A DNA stretch of 64,000 nucleotides, from the NCBI GenBank assembly GCA_026413225.1, contig CM048576.1, positions 132,501 to 196,500 on the forward strand, written 5' to 3'. The stretch is from Otis tarda (taxonomy: Eukaryota; Chordata; Aves; Otidiformes; Otididae). The translations under genes and the position numbers were made by a program. The notes beneath the pieces are model-generated. The model was not told where the DNA came from and made no database searches. It saw only the letters and a program-made list of their open reading frames with translations. Within the stretch, counting starts at the first letter, position 1, and every line of letters starts with the position of its first letter. Positions 1 through 10,066 of the stretch are shown here, piece by piece.

Positions 1-1301
1 CCTCCTCCGCCGAGCCATGCGCCGATGCCGGCGGCGGCCGCGCGCCACGGGAACCCTCCGGCCCCCCGCCACTGGGTGCAGAGCGAAAGGGCCGGGGGGT
101 GGCGGCGCACGGCGGCGGGTGGAAGGGGGAACGGACGGCACCCGCCGCAGCTGGGGCGATCCACAGGAAGGGCCCGGCGTATGTCCAGAGTCGCTGCCGT
201 GTGCGGTGCCTCGTCCAGCCGCAGCACGCACCCAGCCCCGCTTCGCGCCCCAGCCCGACCGACCCAGCCCTTAGAGCCAATCCTTATCCCAAAGTTACAG
301 ATCCAGCTTTCCGACTTCCCTTACCTACATTGTTCCAACGTGCCAGAGGCTGTTCACCTTGGAGACCTGCTGCGGATATGGGTACAGCCCAGCGTGAGAC
401 TTACACCCTCTTCCCCGGATTTTCACGGGCCAGCGAGAGCTCACCGGACGCCGCCGGAACCGCGACGCTTTCCAAGGCGCGGGCCCCTCTCTCGGGGCGA
501 ACCCATTCCAGGGCGCCCGGCCCTTCACAAAGGAAAGAGAACTCTCCCCGGGGCTCCCGCCGGCTTCTCCGGGATCGGTTGCGTCACCGCACTGGGCGCC
601 TCGCGGTGCCCGTCTCCGCCACTCCGGATTCGGGGATCTGAACCCGACTCCCTTTCAATCGGCTGAGGGCAACGGAGGCCATCACCCGCCCTTTCGGAAC
701 GGCGCTCGCCTATCGCTTAGGACCGACTGACCCATGTTCAACTGCTGCTCACATGGAACCCTGCTCCACTTTGGCCTTCAAAGCTCTCGTTTGAATATTT
801 GCTGCTACCACCGAGATCTGCACCTGCGGCGGCTCCACCCGGGCCCGCGCCCCAGGCTTCGAGGCGTGCCGCAGCGGCCCTCCTACTCGTCGTGGCATAG
901 CCCCCGCGGGCCTCACACTGCCGCGACGGCCGGGTATGGGCCCGGCGCTCCAGCGCCATCCATTTTCAGGGCTAGTTGATTCGGCAGGTGAGTTGTTACA
1001 CGCTCCTTAGCGGATCCCGACTTCCATGGCCACCGTCCTGCTGTCTAGATCAACCAACGCCTTTTCTGGGCCCTGATGAGCGTCGGCATCGGGCGCCTTA
1101 ACCCGGCACTCGGTTCATCCCGCAGCGCCAGTTCTGCTTACCAAAAGTGGCCCCACTGAGCACTCGCATTCCACGGCGCGGCTCCAAGCCAGCGAGCCGG
1201 CCCCCTTACCCATTGAAAGTTTGAGAATAGGCTGAGATCATTTCGGCCCCAAGATCTCTAATCATTCGCTTTACCGGGTAAAACTGCCCACGCGACAAGT
1301 G

Positions 1302-1341
<40 letters not shown>

Positions 1342-2229
1342 CGATGGTTCGATTAGTCTTCACCCCTAGACCCGGGTCAGACGACCGATTTGCACGTCAG
1401 GACCGCTACGGACCTCCACCAGAGTTTGCTCTGGCTTCGCCCTGCCCAGGCATGGTTCACCATCTTTCGGGTCCTAGCACGGACGCTCACGCTCCACCTC
1501 CCCGGCCGGGCGGCGCGGGTGAGACGGGCCGGTGGTGCGCGCGGGGCTTCTCGCTCGACGCGCCCCGGGATCCCACCTCAGCCGGCGCGCGCCGGCCCTC
1601 ACCTTCCTTGCGCCGCGGGCTTTCGGGACAGCCCCTGACTCGCGCACGTGCTACACTCCTTGGTCCGTGTTTCAAGACAGGTCGGGTGGGTAGCCGACAT
1701 CGCCGCGGACCCCGGCGCTGGGGGCTGGCCGGCCCGGCCCCCTCCGCTCCCCGCTGCAGGCCCAGAGGGCCCCACGCGGACAGAAGGGCCGGGGGGGGGG
1801 CGCGGCAGTGGTCCTCTCCCTCGGCCCCGGGATTCGGCGAGACCTGCTGCCCGGGGGCTCTAACACCCGCCACAGCTCGCGCGTCGCAGGGCCACCTGTC
1901 CGCCGGCAGCCTTCCCAGCCGACCCGGAGCCGGTTGCGGCACACCGCCGCAGAGGAAACGCACCCGGCCAGGGCAGGCCACTGGCCGGGCGGCGGTCCCC
2001 GCGCCGGCCCGCCCCCATGGGTGGGGGCCCGGGGGACGGAGGGGAGGCGGAGGCGGGGATCCGCCAGACCCCTGCCGGCCGACCGCAACTCCCAGGGTTG
2101 AATCCTCCGGGCGGACAGTGCGGGCCCTGCCCGTTTACCTCTTAACGGTTTCACGCCCTCTTGAACTCTCTCTCCAAAGTTCTTTTCCCCTTTCCCTTAC
2201 GGTGCTTGTTGGCTATCGGTCTCGTGCCG
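1..2229 (-). pseudogene. 28S rRNA, 5'-truncated and divergent copy (runs off left edge)
   Basis: The plus strand reads as the antisense of vertebrate 28S rRNA. Recognisable core blocks lie near 260-400, 640-900, 970-1420 and 2100-2229, separated by GC-rich stretches that correspond to expansion segments (for example 1480-2100). Invariant core positions are changed: 'gtctagatcaacc' and 'aataggctgagatcatttcgg' each differ from the canonical text as I recall it. The match stops abruptly at about 2229, so roughly the first 300 nt of 28S are missing. I infer a degenerate or orphan rDNA copy rather than an active one. Assembly collapse or mis-joining is the main alternative. The open frames here have no coding meaning. 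Confidence 0.85.
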
Positions 2230-2350
2230 CGGAGAAAGGCTCTGTGCCGCGCCCGGGGGCACGGGCCTGCGAGGCACCCCAGCCGCGCCGCTGCGGACGC
2301 CGCCCCGCCGCGAGGACGAGGGTGGCCGCCCGAGCCGGCGATTGATCGTC
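2230..2350 (-). other. ITS2 remnant fused to 28S interior
   Basis: Read on the minus strand, 5.8S is followed by 'gacgatcaatcgccggctcgg', the usual start of vertebrate ITS2. Only about 120 nt separate the 5.8S 3' end from sequence deep inside 28S domain I. The rest of ITS2 and the 28S 5' end, which normally pairs with the 5.8S 3' end, are absent. A single deletion explains this. Confidence 0.65.
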
Positions 2351-2408
2351 AAGCGACGCTCAGACAGGCGTAGCCCCGGGAGGAACCGGGGGCCGCAAGT
2401 GCGTTCGG

Positions 2409-2440
<32 letters not shown>

Positions 2441-2507
2441 GTTAATTCTCGCAGCAAGCTGCGTTCTTCATCGACGCACGGGCCGAGTGACCCACTGCTA
2501 AGAGTTG
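2351..2507 (-). rRNA. 5.8S rRNA-like sequence, about 157 nt, divergent
   Basis: The antisense of 5.8S is readable from end to end, including the 'gcgttcttcatcgacgcac' block (sense: the GAUGAAGAACGC core). Compared with the vertebrate 5.8S I know, I count about eight substitutions, including both terminal regions. 5.8S is almost invariant among amniotes, so this is unlikely to be a functional gene even though the length is right. It sits between ITS1-like and ITS2-like sequence in the expected order. Confidence 0.85.
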
Positions 2508-3089
2508 TCTGGCTTTGGGCACCGCCCCACGCGCGCGGAGGGGCCGGGAACGCTCGCCAGGAGCGGCCCCTTCTCTGAGGGCGGCCCCGCCGCCCTGCCC
2601 CGCCAGCCCGGCGGCCGACCGGCCGGGCCCCCGCCAACACCGCCGCGCAGAGGTGGGGGCATCACGGCCCGGCGCCGCGGGAAGGGGGCGACACGGACGA
2701 AGGCCTCTCGCCTCGGCTGACTGTACGAGCACACAACGGAGAGGGGAAAAAAGGGGAAACTCCGAGCGCCCAGGGCCGGGGCGAAAGGGAGCCCGCGCTC
2801 CCAACCTCCCCCGCGGAGAGCGCTGGAGAGAAGAAGGCGCCTTGCACGCTTCGGAGGCGGCCCAGGAGCGCAGGCTCGTCCCGGCCCCCCGCACGGCGGC
2901 CGCAGCACACGCCCGGCAGCACCGCCCGCCTGCCCCGCTCGCAACACGGGGCCCCCGCCGGCCCCGCACACGCCCCCGCACCCCGCGCTGCCGGCACGTC
3001 CGACTGCCTTTCCCCGGCTCGCCCCGCCGACGCACCTCGGCAGCCCTGCCGCCGTGCCGGAGAGGCGGCGACCACCGGAGCCGCAACCA
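2508..3089 (-). other. ITS1-like GC-rich spacer; no 18S follows
   Basis: This is a very GC-rich, gene-free stretch directly upstream (minus sense) of 5.8S, where ITS1 is expected. At about 3089 it passes into a TGACCCC-type repeat. The 18S gene, which should come next, is absent from the window, so the rDNA fragment is broken on this side. The assignment rests on position and composition only. Confidence 0.55.
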
Positions 3090-3312
3090 TGACCTTTGAC
3101 CCCCCCCGTGACCCCTTGGGACTCCCTCACCCTGTGACCCCTGTGACCCCTTGTGACCATGTGACCCCCTGTGACCCCATGACCTCTGTAACCTCTTGTG
3201 AACCCATGACCCCAGTGACCAATGACCCCTGTGACTCCTGACCCCTGTGACCTTTGGGAACCCAACTCCTCACCCCCATGACCCCCCTGACCCCCGTGAC
3301 CCCTGACCTCGC
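3090..3312. repeat. TGACC(CC) half-site minisatellite
   Basis: The pentamer TGACC occurs 18 times in about 220 bp, mostly as 'gtgacccc' at irregular spacing of 8-15 bp. The first two copies form 'tgacctttgacc', which in reverse complement is a DR1 nuclear-receptor element. It is most simply a degenerate minisatellite at the rDNA edge. Confidence 0.75.
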
Positions 3313-3316
3313 CCCC

Positions 3317-3860
3317 AGGTCCCTGCGCAGGACGAGGCACTGGGGGCGCTGCTGTGGTGAGGTGGGCGGGGCCCCGGGGGGGGTGGGCGGGGCCTGGGGG
3401 AGGACCCGGCCCCACCGCCACGCCCTGGCGCCCCCTGCAGGCCTGGAGGAGCGGCTGCTGAGCGGCACCCGGCCGGCGGCACCAGCCGGGGGTCGTGATG
3501 TGGGGGGGGGGGGGGGGGGGGGGCTGGGGGAGGGGCTGGGAGAGACCTGGTGGGTGGGGGTTGGGTGGGGGGGCTGGGAGGGGCTTTGGGGGGAACTGGG
3601 GGGAACTGGGGGGTCTGGGGGGGCTGGGGCAAGTCCCCACCCCCATTCGTGTGTGTCGTCCCCGTGTCGTCCCCCCCCCCCACCCACTCGTGCCCCCTCC
3701 CCCCCCCAGGCCTGCGGGCTGCCCCACTGCGGGGGGGCTCAGAGGGGCTCCAGCCCTGGTGGGGGGCAGGGGACACCTCGCTATGGGGCGGGGCGGGCAC
3801 ACACCCAGCCGCGCTACGGGGCAGGATTTGGGGTCCCACATCACGCTATGGGGGCAGGAC
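3317..3860 (+). other. GC-rich stretch with exon-like segments, unassigned
   Basis: Three segments look like small exons: 3320-3355 (after cccccag, before gtgaggt), 3441-3499 (after ccctgcag) and 3710-3860 (after a C-rich tract ending in cag). Their translations are low-complexity G/R/A/P text that I do not recognise. This could be the tail of an unknown compact gene or chance splice-like motifs in GC-rich DNA. It also contains a run of 22 G at 3502-3523. Confidence 0.2.
3502..3523 (+). repeat. Uninterrupted run of 22 G, flanked by G-rich DNA to 3620
   Basis: A homopolymer of 22 G is followed by many G3-G6 runs to about 3620. It is a strong G-quadruplex candidate and a likely site of length error in sequencing. 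Confidence 0.9.
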
Positions 3861-3865
3861 TGGGG

Positions 3866-4279
3866 CCATGTTGTTCCCGAGGCATGCTGGGAGCTGTAGT
3901 GCTGGGCACGGGGCAGCTGATCGGCCATGTTGTTCCCGGGCCATGCTGGGAGCTGTAGTGCTGGGCACGGGGCAGCTGATCGGCCATGTTGTTCCCGGGC
4001 CATGCTGGGAGCTGTAGTGCTGGGCACGGGGCAGCTGATCGGCCATGTTGTTCCCGGGCCATGCTGGGAGCTGTAGTGCTGGGCCACGGAGAAGCTAGTC
4101 GGCCATGTTGTTCCCGGGGCATGCTGGGAGCTGTAGTGCTGGGGCATGGGCTCCTTGTCGGCCATGTTGTTCCCGGGGCGTGGTGGGAGCTGTAGTGCTG
4201 GGCACGGGGTAGCTGGTCGGCCATGTTGTTCCCGGGGCATGCTGGGAGCTGTGCTGGTCCCACGCCCACGTTCCCGGCA
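3866..4279 (+). repeat. 59-bp tandem array, seven units with YY1-like and ZNF143/THAP11-like motifs
   Basis: Unit starts (ccatgttg) fall at 3866, 3925, 3984, 4043, 4103, 4162 and 4221, a period of 59 bp with one 60-bp unit. Each unit carries GCCATGTTG, which fits the YY1 consensus CCATnTT. About 10 bp later comes catgctgggagctgtagt (one unit has cgtggtggg), the reverse complement of an ACTACAnnTCCCAGCATG element, the conserved promoter motif bound by ZNF143/THAP11. An eighth YY1-like word lies at 4280-4288 outside the regular period. Units 2 to 4 are almost identical, suggesting recent expansion or homogenisation. No coding role is supported. Confidence 0.9.
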
Positions 4280-4289
4280 GCCATGTTGG

Positions 4290-6465
4290 TGCCTGCAGGT
4301 GAGGTCTCTGCTGCAGCTGCAGCCCGGGCGAGGGGCGGGCTCCCCAGCCCGCGGTGCCGCTCGGGAGCTGCAAAGCGCCCGGTGCCGCGGGGTCCCGGCC
4401 AGCTGGGGCAGCCCCGGGAGTGAGCTGGGAGCTGGGCAGCGGAGGGAGATGGAGACAGAGCTCCCCGTGCAGCGGCACCGAGCTCCCCGAGCCCCCCGGT
4501 GTTTTTAGTTACAGCAGTCATTAGGAGCGGTGCGTTTTCTGTTACCTCTTGCCGGGCTTTCACTCCAGCTGCCCTTTTCGGGGACTGGCAATAGGCAGCT
4601 GCCGTGGAAAATCGCCAGCCGGGTTACTGCTGTTCAAGCTTCCCGTGCTAGAAAACACTTCATTTGTAAACGCGCCCTCGCATCGGCAAGATGCAGGCAG
4701 TCGGGATTGTCTCCCGAGCGGAGACGGGCAAGTTTGCTGCCATTGAGAGCTGCTGCGCGCGCGGGAGGTCGCGGGTCCCTGCTCGCCGCGGCCGGCGCGG
4801 GCCCTCGCTGCGCAGCCTCCCGAGGCAGCCCGGGCCTGGGATGTGTGCCCTGTTCCTCTGAGTCACCCGCTCACCCTGCACAGCGACACAGGCCACACAC
4901 CGAAATGTGCTCTTCGTAGTGCCGTTTAGGTTCAAACCTCCTGTTTTGGTCTGGTCAGGAAGGCATTTGGAAAACATCACTGCTGCATTTGGGGAATAAA
5001 CTGGGTTTCCATCCCTCCCCCTACCCCCCAAACTCTGTAGGATCCCGACCTTTTCTCCCTGCCCACCTGTGGGTAGCCTGGCTTTGTTAGTTTTGCTGCC
5101 GTGTACCAGGAATACAGCAAGCAACTGAGGGGTGTGTTGTGTGCTCCAGGCCAAAGAAAGTTTTAAACGGTCCCGGGTTATTCTATGCGGCCATGCATCA
5201 TGGTAGATTTTGGAAAAACTACCGGGATGATGCATCAGAAGTAACCGAAAACGAGGTGATACTGCTAGTGGTTTATTTTCAGTGCCTGGTTTTGGAAAGA
5301 ATATACTCAAATATTCTAAAATACTGAGCTCAGAGAGAAAGATGAGTGCGAGGTAAGGAGTATCATGCTGCGTTTATGGCTGAATGTATGTTTTCAGCTC
5401 AATCAAACTAGAAAGTACACACAAAGATTGTGCCTGCAAAGGATTTGAATTTGTGTCCCAGAGGGCGTGTACAAGCGCTGGGGAGCAGTTTGCAGGATCA
5501 GAACTTCAGCCTGCTCTGGGCAATAAACCCTCAGGAGAGGAAAGAGAAGCCCCACTTTTTAAAATACGGCGCTACTTACCTTAACAGTTCTGGTTCGATT
5601 GTATTGGCGGTCAGACTCGAAGCACGTGATTCGACTATTAAAAAGCTGAGCTCTGAGTTACTGCATTAAATCCTCCTGCAAGCAGTGCCCTCTGTTGCCC
5701 TGTGGCCAGTAGAATGTCATGGCTGACTGAATCAAGCTGCGAGGCTGTAGTGCAAATACCTTTCGTGTCCCAAATGACGTTGCCAAGACTCGAGTAAAAT
5801 CTCTTGCATAAAAACCCAGAAGTTTCCCGAGTGCATGATTGCTTTCACGAGCCAAGTCCAGCTGTTTGGCATCGCATAAGCCGTACCCCACTTGGGGTCC
5901 AGATTAGATTGATTTTCACTCAGGCTTATCTGCTGTTAGGGATTTTAGTTTTCTAGCCAAAAAGGAAAATGGTGGTTGTGTGCATTCTTTGTCACAGAGC
6001 GTGGTACTCTGTTCAGTAATTTGATGTTTCCATTCAGAAATATGTGGGTGTCTCTGAAGTTGGAGCTGTTAACGTTCTTGTGGATGTACCAGTGGAGCCA
6101 ACTTTTTGTGTTTAAATCAAGAGAAGTGTAATTTAAGTTCACTTAAAATGTGCTCTTTTGCCCGTTACACGTTGGGGGGTGGGGGGCAGATTCTAACCTT
6201 TTAAACATTAAAAAAAACAAAACAAAACCAACAACTGAACGCTGTGAATAAGTGTAGGTGGAGCGCCTGCACCGGTGAAAGGCAGATAATCTCTCACTGA
6301 TATCCAAAAGTAGCAGAACTGTTGAAATCATGACCTTGAAATACAGAGACAGTAATGTCAAATACTAGCATCTTAGGAACCTAACAATCAAGGTAGAAAC
6401 TAATTGTTTCCCAACCACTCATTTTTTTCTTTCCGTTTTTTTCTTTTTTTTTTTTTTGCATTTTC
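4290..6465. other. Intergenic: GC-rich 4290-4900, then unique sequence
   Basis: The first 600 bp are CpG-rich and could be a promoter or CpG island belonging to the adjacent 59-bp array. From 4900 on the sequence becomes ordinary AT-balanced unique DNA with no gene I can support. EI24, expected beyond FEZ1 in vertebrate synteny, was not found. Confidence 0.5.
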
Positions 6466-7690
6466 ACAGAATCATAGAGTAGTTGGGGTGGGAAGGGACC
6501 TTTAAAGCCCACCCAGCCCAACCCCCCCCGCCAGGAGCTGGACAACCAGTTCAGGTTGCTCAGAGCCCCGTCCAGCCTGTCCTGGGATGTTTGCAGGGAA
6601 ACATCCAAGGATGTTTCCATCCACCGCCTCTCTGGGCGACCGGGGCCAGTGCTTCACCACCCTCACTGTAAGACATTTTTTCCCAATGTCTGGTCTGAAT
6701 CCTCCCCTCCTTCAGTTTAAAAACATTACTCTTTCTGCTGTCTCTAAAGGCCCTGCTAAAACGTTTCTCCCCACCTTTCCTGCAGCCCCCTTTGGGCACT
6801 GGGAGGCCGCTCTCAGGTCTCCCCGGAGCCTCCTCTGCTCCAGGCTGAACAGCCCCAGCTCTCTCAGCCTGGCCTCACAGCAGAGCTGCTCCAGCCCTCT
6901 CAGCATCTGGGTGGCCTCCTCTGGACCCTCTCCAACTGGTCCCTGTCCTTCTTGTGTTGGGGGCTCCAGAACTGGACACAGTACTCCAGGTGGGGTCTCA
7001 CCAGAGCAGAGCAGAGGGGCAGAATCCCCTCCCTCGACCTGCTGGCCACGCTCCTCTTGATGCAGCCCAGGATGCGGTTGGCCTTCTGGGCCGCAAGGGC
7101 GCATTGCCTGCTCATGTTGAGCTTCTCGTCCACCATCACTCCCAAGTCCTTCTCCTCAGGGCTGCTCTCCATCCGTTCTCCGCCCAGCCTGTATTTGTGC
7201 CTGGGATTGCCCCGACCCAGGTGCAGGACCTTGCCCTTGGCCTGGTTGAACTCCATGAGGTTGGCACGGGCCCACCTCTCCAGCCTGTCCAGGTCCCTCT
7301 GGATGGCATCCCTCCCTTCCAGCGTGTCGGCGGCACCACACAGCTTGGTGTCATCGGCGAACTTGCTGAGGGTGCGCTCTATCCCACTGTCCATGTCGCC
7401 GACAAAGATGTTGAAGAGGGCTGGGCCCAAAACCAAGCCCTGAGGAATGCCACTCGTCACTGGTCATTGGCCATTGTCTATCACCTGGACATTGAGCCAT
7501 TGACCACAACTCTTTTAGTGCGGCCATCCAGCCAACTCCTTATCCACCGAGTGGTTCAACCATCAAATCTGCCTCCCTCCAGACTAGAGACGAGGATGTC
7601 GTGCAGGACAGTGTAGAATACTTTGCACAAGTCCATGTAGATGACGTCAGTAATTAGCAGCCCTTCGTAAGCCACTCGTAGGACTTTCTA
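6466..7690 (-). mobile_element. CR1 LINE, 3' 1.2 kb, minus orientation
   Basis: The left end carries the CR1 3' terminus (plus-strand 'gaatcatagag'), followed by the standard antisense CR1 tail. A minus-strand frame of 186 codons (7460-6900) contains the reverse-transcriptase stretch [15 protein letters not shown] and the catalytic FADD box, then the connection region ([15 protein letters not shown]). The 5' part is truncated at about 7690. Upstream of residue 1 the frame is broken and motif A reads YMDLCKVFYT with KAFD damaged. It is a dead copy. Confidence 0.92.
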
Positions 7691-8640
7691 AAATGAAGCG
7701 CTGTTCCTCTGGGACCCTCACCAGCATTTAGAGCCAAAGGAATCCTTTTGGCCTTGCACATTTTGCTGCCGTCCCCTTTTATATCACTGATCGCCTGGGC
7801 CTAGTGCAGAACGGGCACACAGGGTGGTTGGGCCCCATGGAGTCGTAAGCAAAAGTTTCATCTTTTAAGGCATCAACTGATGCTTCATGATTTTTCTGAT
7901 CTCAGTTCCATACTGTGGATTTCTTCTTTCCTGTTTTCTTCTTTAATTTCTTATTTTTTTCTTTTCTTCTTTTTCTGAGCCAGAGGCACAGTTTTCCATC
8001 CTCCTGTCCATCAGGCTCGGTCCTTGCCACGCTGAGTCCGGAGTGCTGATATTTAATTCCTGTAAATGCTGGGCAATAACGGCCATACTTTGGCCACTCA
8101 TTTTCCCGTCCTCCGATCGTCTGTACGTTGTAGAATTGTCGCATGAAATGCGGATTTTCGTCCAGTGTAGCAAAAGATAAACCTCAGCCTAATTGCAGAC
8201 TGTGCCTTTAGACGTGAGTTGGTGACCGTATGAAGCCATCACAATTAGCACGACACGCAAGAACAAAGCATCCGGGGCACGAAGACGAACTTCTCCCATT
8301 TCTTCAGTGCCGTGTCAAAGCGGGTGATGCTCCGGCCAGGACTTGACAAAATTCCGCTGAGCTTAGCAACAGAAGTTTTGCAGCCTCTGCTGAGGTTTCT
8401 CGCTCAGTACCAGCACGAGGGAAGAAGGCGTGCGCGTGGGGAAACCCTCGCTCTGTCCTGCCGCGGGAAAAATCAGCGCGGGAAAGGAGCTGGCGAGCGC
8501 AGCCAGCGCTGCTCGTCCTCTCTTTGCGCTCCCCGCAGCCGCACGAGGCTGGGCGTTAAAGCCGGTTTCGGGGGACACGGAGCTCAAAGCCGGCGTCGGG
8601 GGAAACCAGACTCGAAGCCAGACCTGTGAGCTGCTGTGCT
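7691..8640. other. Intergenic unique sequence, no gene seen
   Basis: No supported coding region. A pyrimidine-rich patch (7915-7975) and a GC-rich patch (8440-8600, with gcgcgggaaa, E2F-like) are the only notable features. Confidence 0.5.
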
Positions 8641-8880
8641 GCGAGTGGCTGAACTGAGATTTAAAGAAATAAAAAAAAAAGCTGCATACATGATTCCATT
8701 GATCTGAAACATGTTTATTAAAAATATATATAAAACTTTTAATTTTTTGAGAGGAAAAAGATTTTTGACCATTAATAAATAAAATAATTTTAAATATATT
8801 ATTTAATATATAAAATAATATCTCATAATATTTCATCTTTATAAGATATCATTTCATTTTTATATAATCCTTTACAAATT
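8641..8880. repeat. AT-rich block
   Basis: About 240 bp of A/T-rich sequence (aaaatatatataaaac, taaaataattttaaatatatta) directly abut the CpG-rich promoter-like region, a sharp composition step. Confidence 0.75.
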
Positions 8881-9104
8881 CCATCACGCGGGGAATACAC
8901 CGGCCCACAGCCGGACAGGCGGAAAGACACCGGCAGGAACGGGGGGCGCGGCGCCGCCCCGGTGACCGAAAAAGGCTGGAGACGCCCCCGGGAGGGGATG
9001 ACGTCAGGGCTCCTCTGACCGACCTTCCAGGTGACGTCACCTCCCCGCCCATGCGCAGTGCGGCCGCCTACCCCCGGCGCTGTTCGGAGGATGTGGGGCT
9101 GCAG
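8881..9104 (+). promoter_or_regulatory. FEZ1: Probable FEZ1 promoter and non-coding exon 1
   Basis: This CpG-rich block holds two perfect palindromic CREs (TGACGTCA at 8999-9006 and 9032-9039, 33 bp apart), a GC box (ccccgccc, 9043-9050) and an NRF1-like word (catgcgcagtg, 9050-9060). A good splice donor, gctgcag|gtgggt, ends at 9104. Coding exon 2 begins only 17 nt before the ATG at 11159, so a separate non-coding first exon is required, and this is the best candidate. The start site itself cannot be placed. CREB/ATF control is an inference from motifs. Confidence 0.55.
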
Positions 9105-9705
9105 GTGGGTGAGGGGTTCGGTTTTTTTTGAGAGGGAGAGGGGGTTTTTTTGGGGGGCGGCGCACGGCGGTGCGAGCTCCGGGATGGGGGGAGCGGGCGC
9201 GCTGAGGGGTGCATCGGGCGTTGGGTGGAGGGGGGGCATATTTTGGGGCGGTGCGGGGGGGTGCGGTGCATGGAGGAGGGGGTTTGGGGGAGGGGTGCCT
9301 GCCCCGCGGGGGCGGGGGGGGGGGAGGATGGGCATCAGCATCCGTGCGAGGGTGGTGCCTTGCGGGATGCGCACGCGCGGGGGGGAGGGGGAAGCTTTGC
9401 GGGTATTTTGGGGCGTGGAGGGGCGTGGGGTGCGCGCACACGTATGTGCAGTGCGTGCACGTGCGGGCGCGTGCGTGCAACCGGAGCGCTCTGTTTCGGA
9501 CGGGAGAGGGTCAGTGGCGCGTGCACGGGACGGCGCGCGTGGGCACGGGACGCACGCGCCGTCCGCTGCACGCGCCCCTTGCAGGCCCGTGCGCCCGCAC
9601 CCGCGTGCACGCGCCCCCGCGTGCCTGCGCGTCCGCAGAGGTGCGGGCCCGCAGCGTCGTGCGCGTGGGGTGCACCGTGCGTGCACGCGCACAGCCCTCT
9701 GCGTG

Positions 9706-10066
9706 CACGCACACAGCCCTTGCACACGCAGCCGTTGCACACGCAGCCCTTGCACGCACAGCCCTTGCACACACACGGCCCTTGCACACACACAGCCCTT
9801 GCACACGCAGCCCTTGCACACGCACAGCCCTTGCACACACACAGCCCTTGCACACACAGCCCTTGCACACACAGCCCTTGCACACACAGCCCTTGCACAC
9901 GCGTGGCCCTTGCACACGCAGCCCTTGCACACGCACAGCCCTTGCACACGCACGGCCCTTGCACACACAGCCCTTGCACACACAGCCCTTGCACACGCAC
10001 AGCCCTTGCACACACAGCCCTTGCACGCACAGCCCTTGCACACACACAGCCCTTGCACACGCAGCG
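9706..10066. repeat. CAGCCCTTGCA(CA)n minisatellite, 21-22 copies
   Basis: The core CCCTTGCA is followed by a variable CA/CG dinucleotide stretch, so units vary from about 15 to 21 bp. I count 21 exact cores and one variant (ccgttgca). All six frames are nearly open through it, which explains the long Cys/Ala/Arg and Thr/His/Ser frames. These are not genes. It lies in the 5' intron of FEZ1. Confidence 0.95.

Noticed and set aside
1299..2345. 348-codon plus-strand frame in the rDNA region
   Set aside because: It is antisense to 28S rRNA and its expansion segments.
2498..4240. 580-codon minus-strand frame, Pro/Gly-rich with repeats
   Set aside because: It spans ITS1, the TGACC repeat and the 59-bp array. 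The repetition mirrors the DNA repeats, and GC-rich DNA has few stops.
4301..4920. EI24, the neighbour expected beyond FEZ1
   Set aside because: No EI24 protein text was found on either strand, so it is either left of the window or displaced by the rDNA junction.
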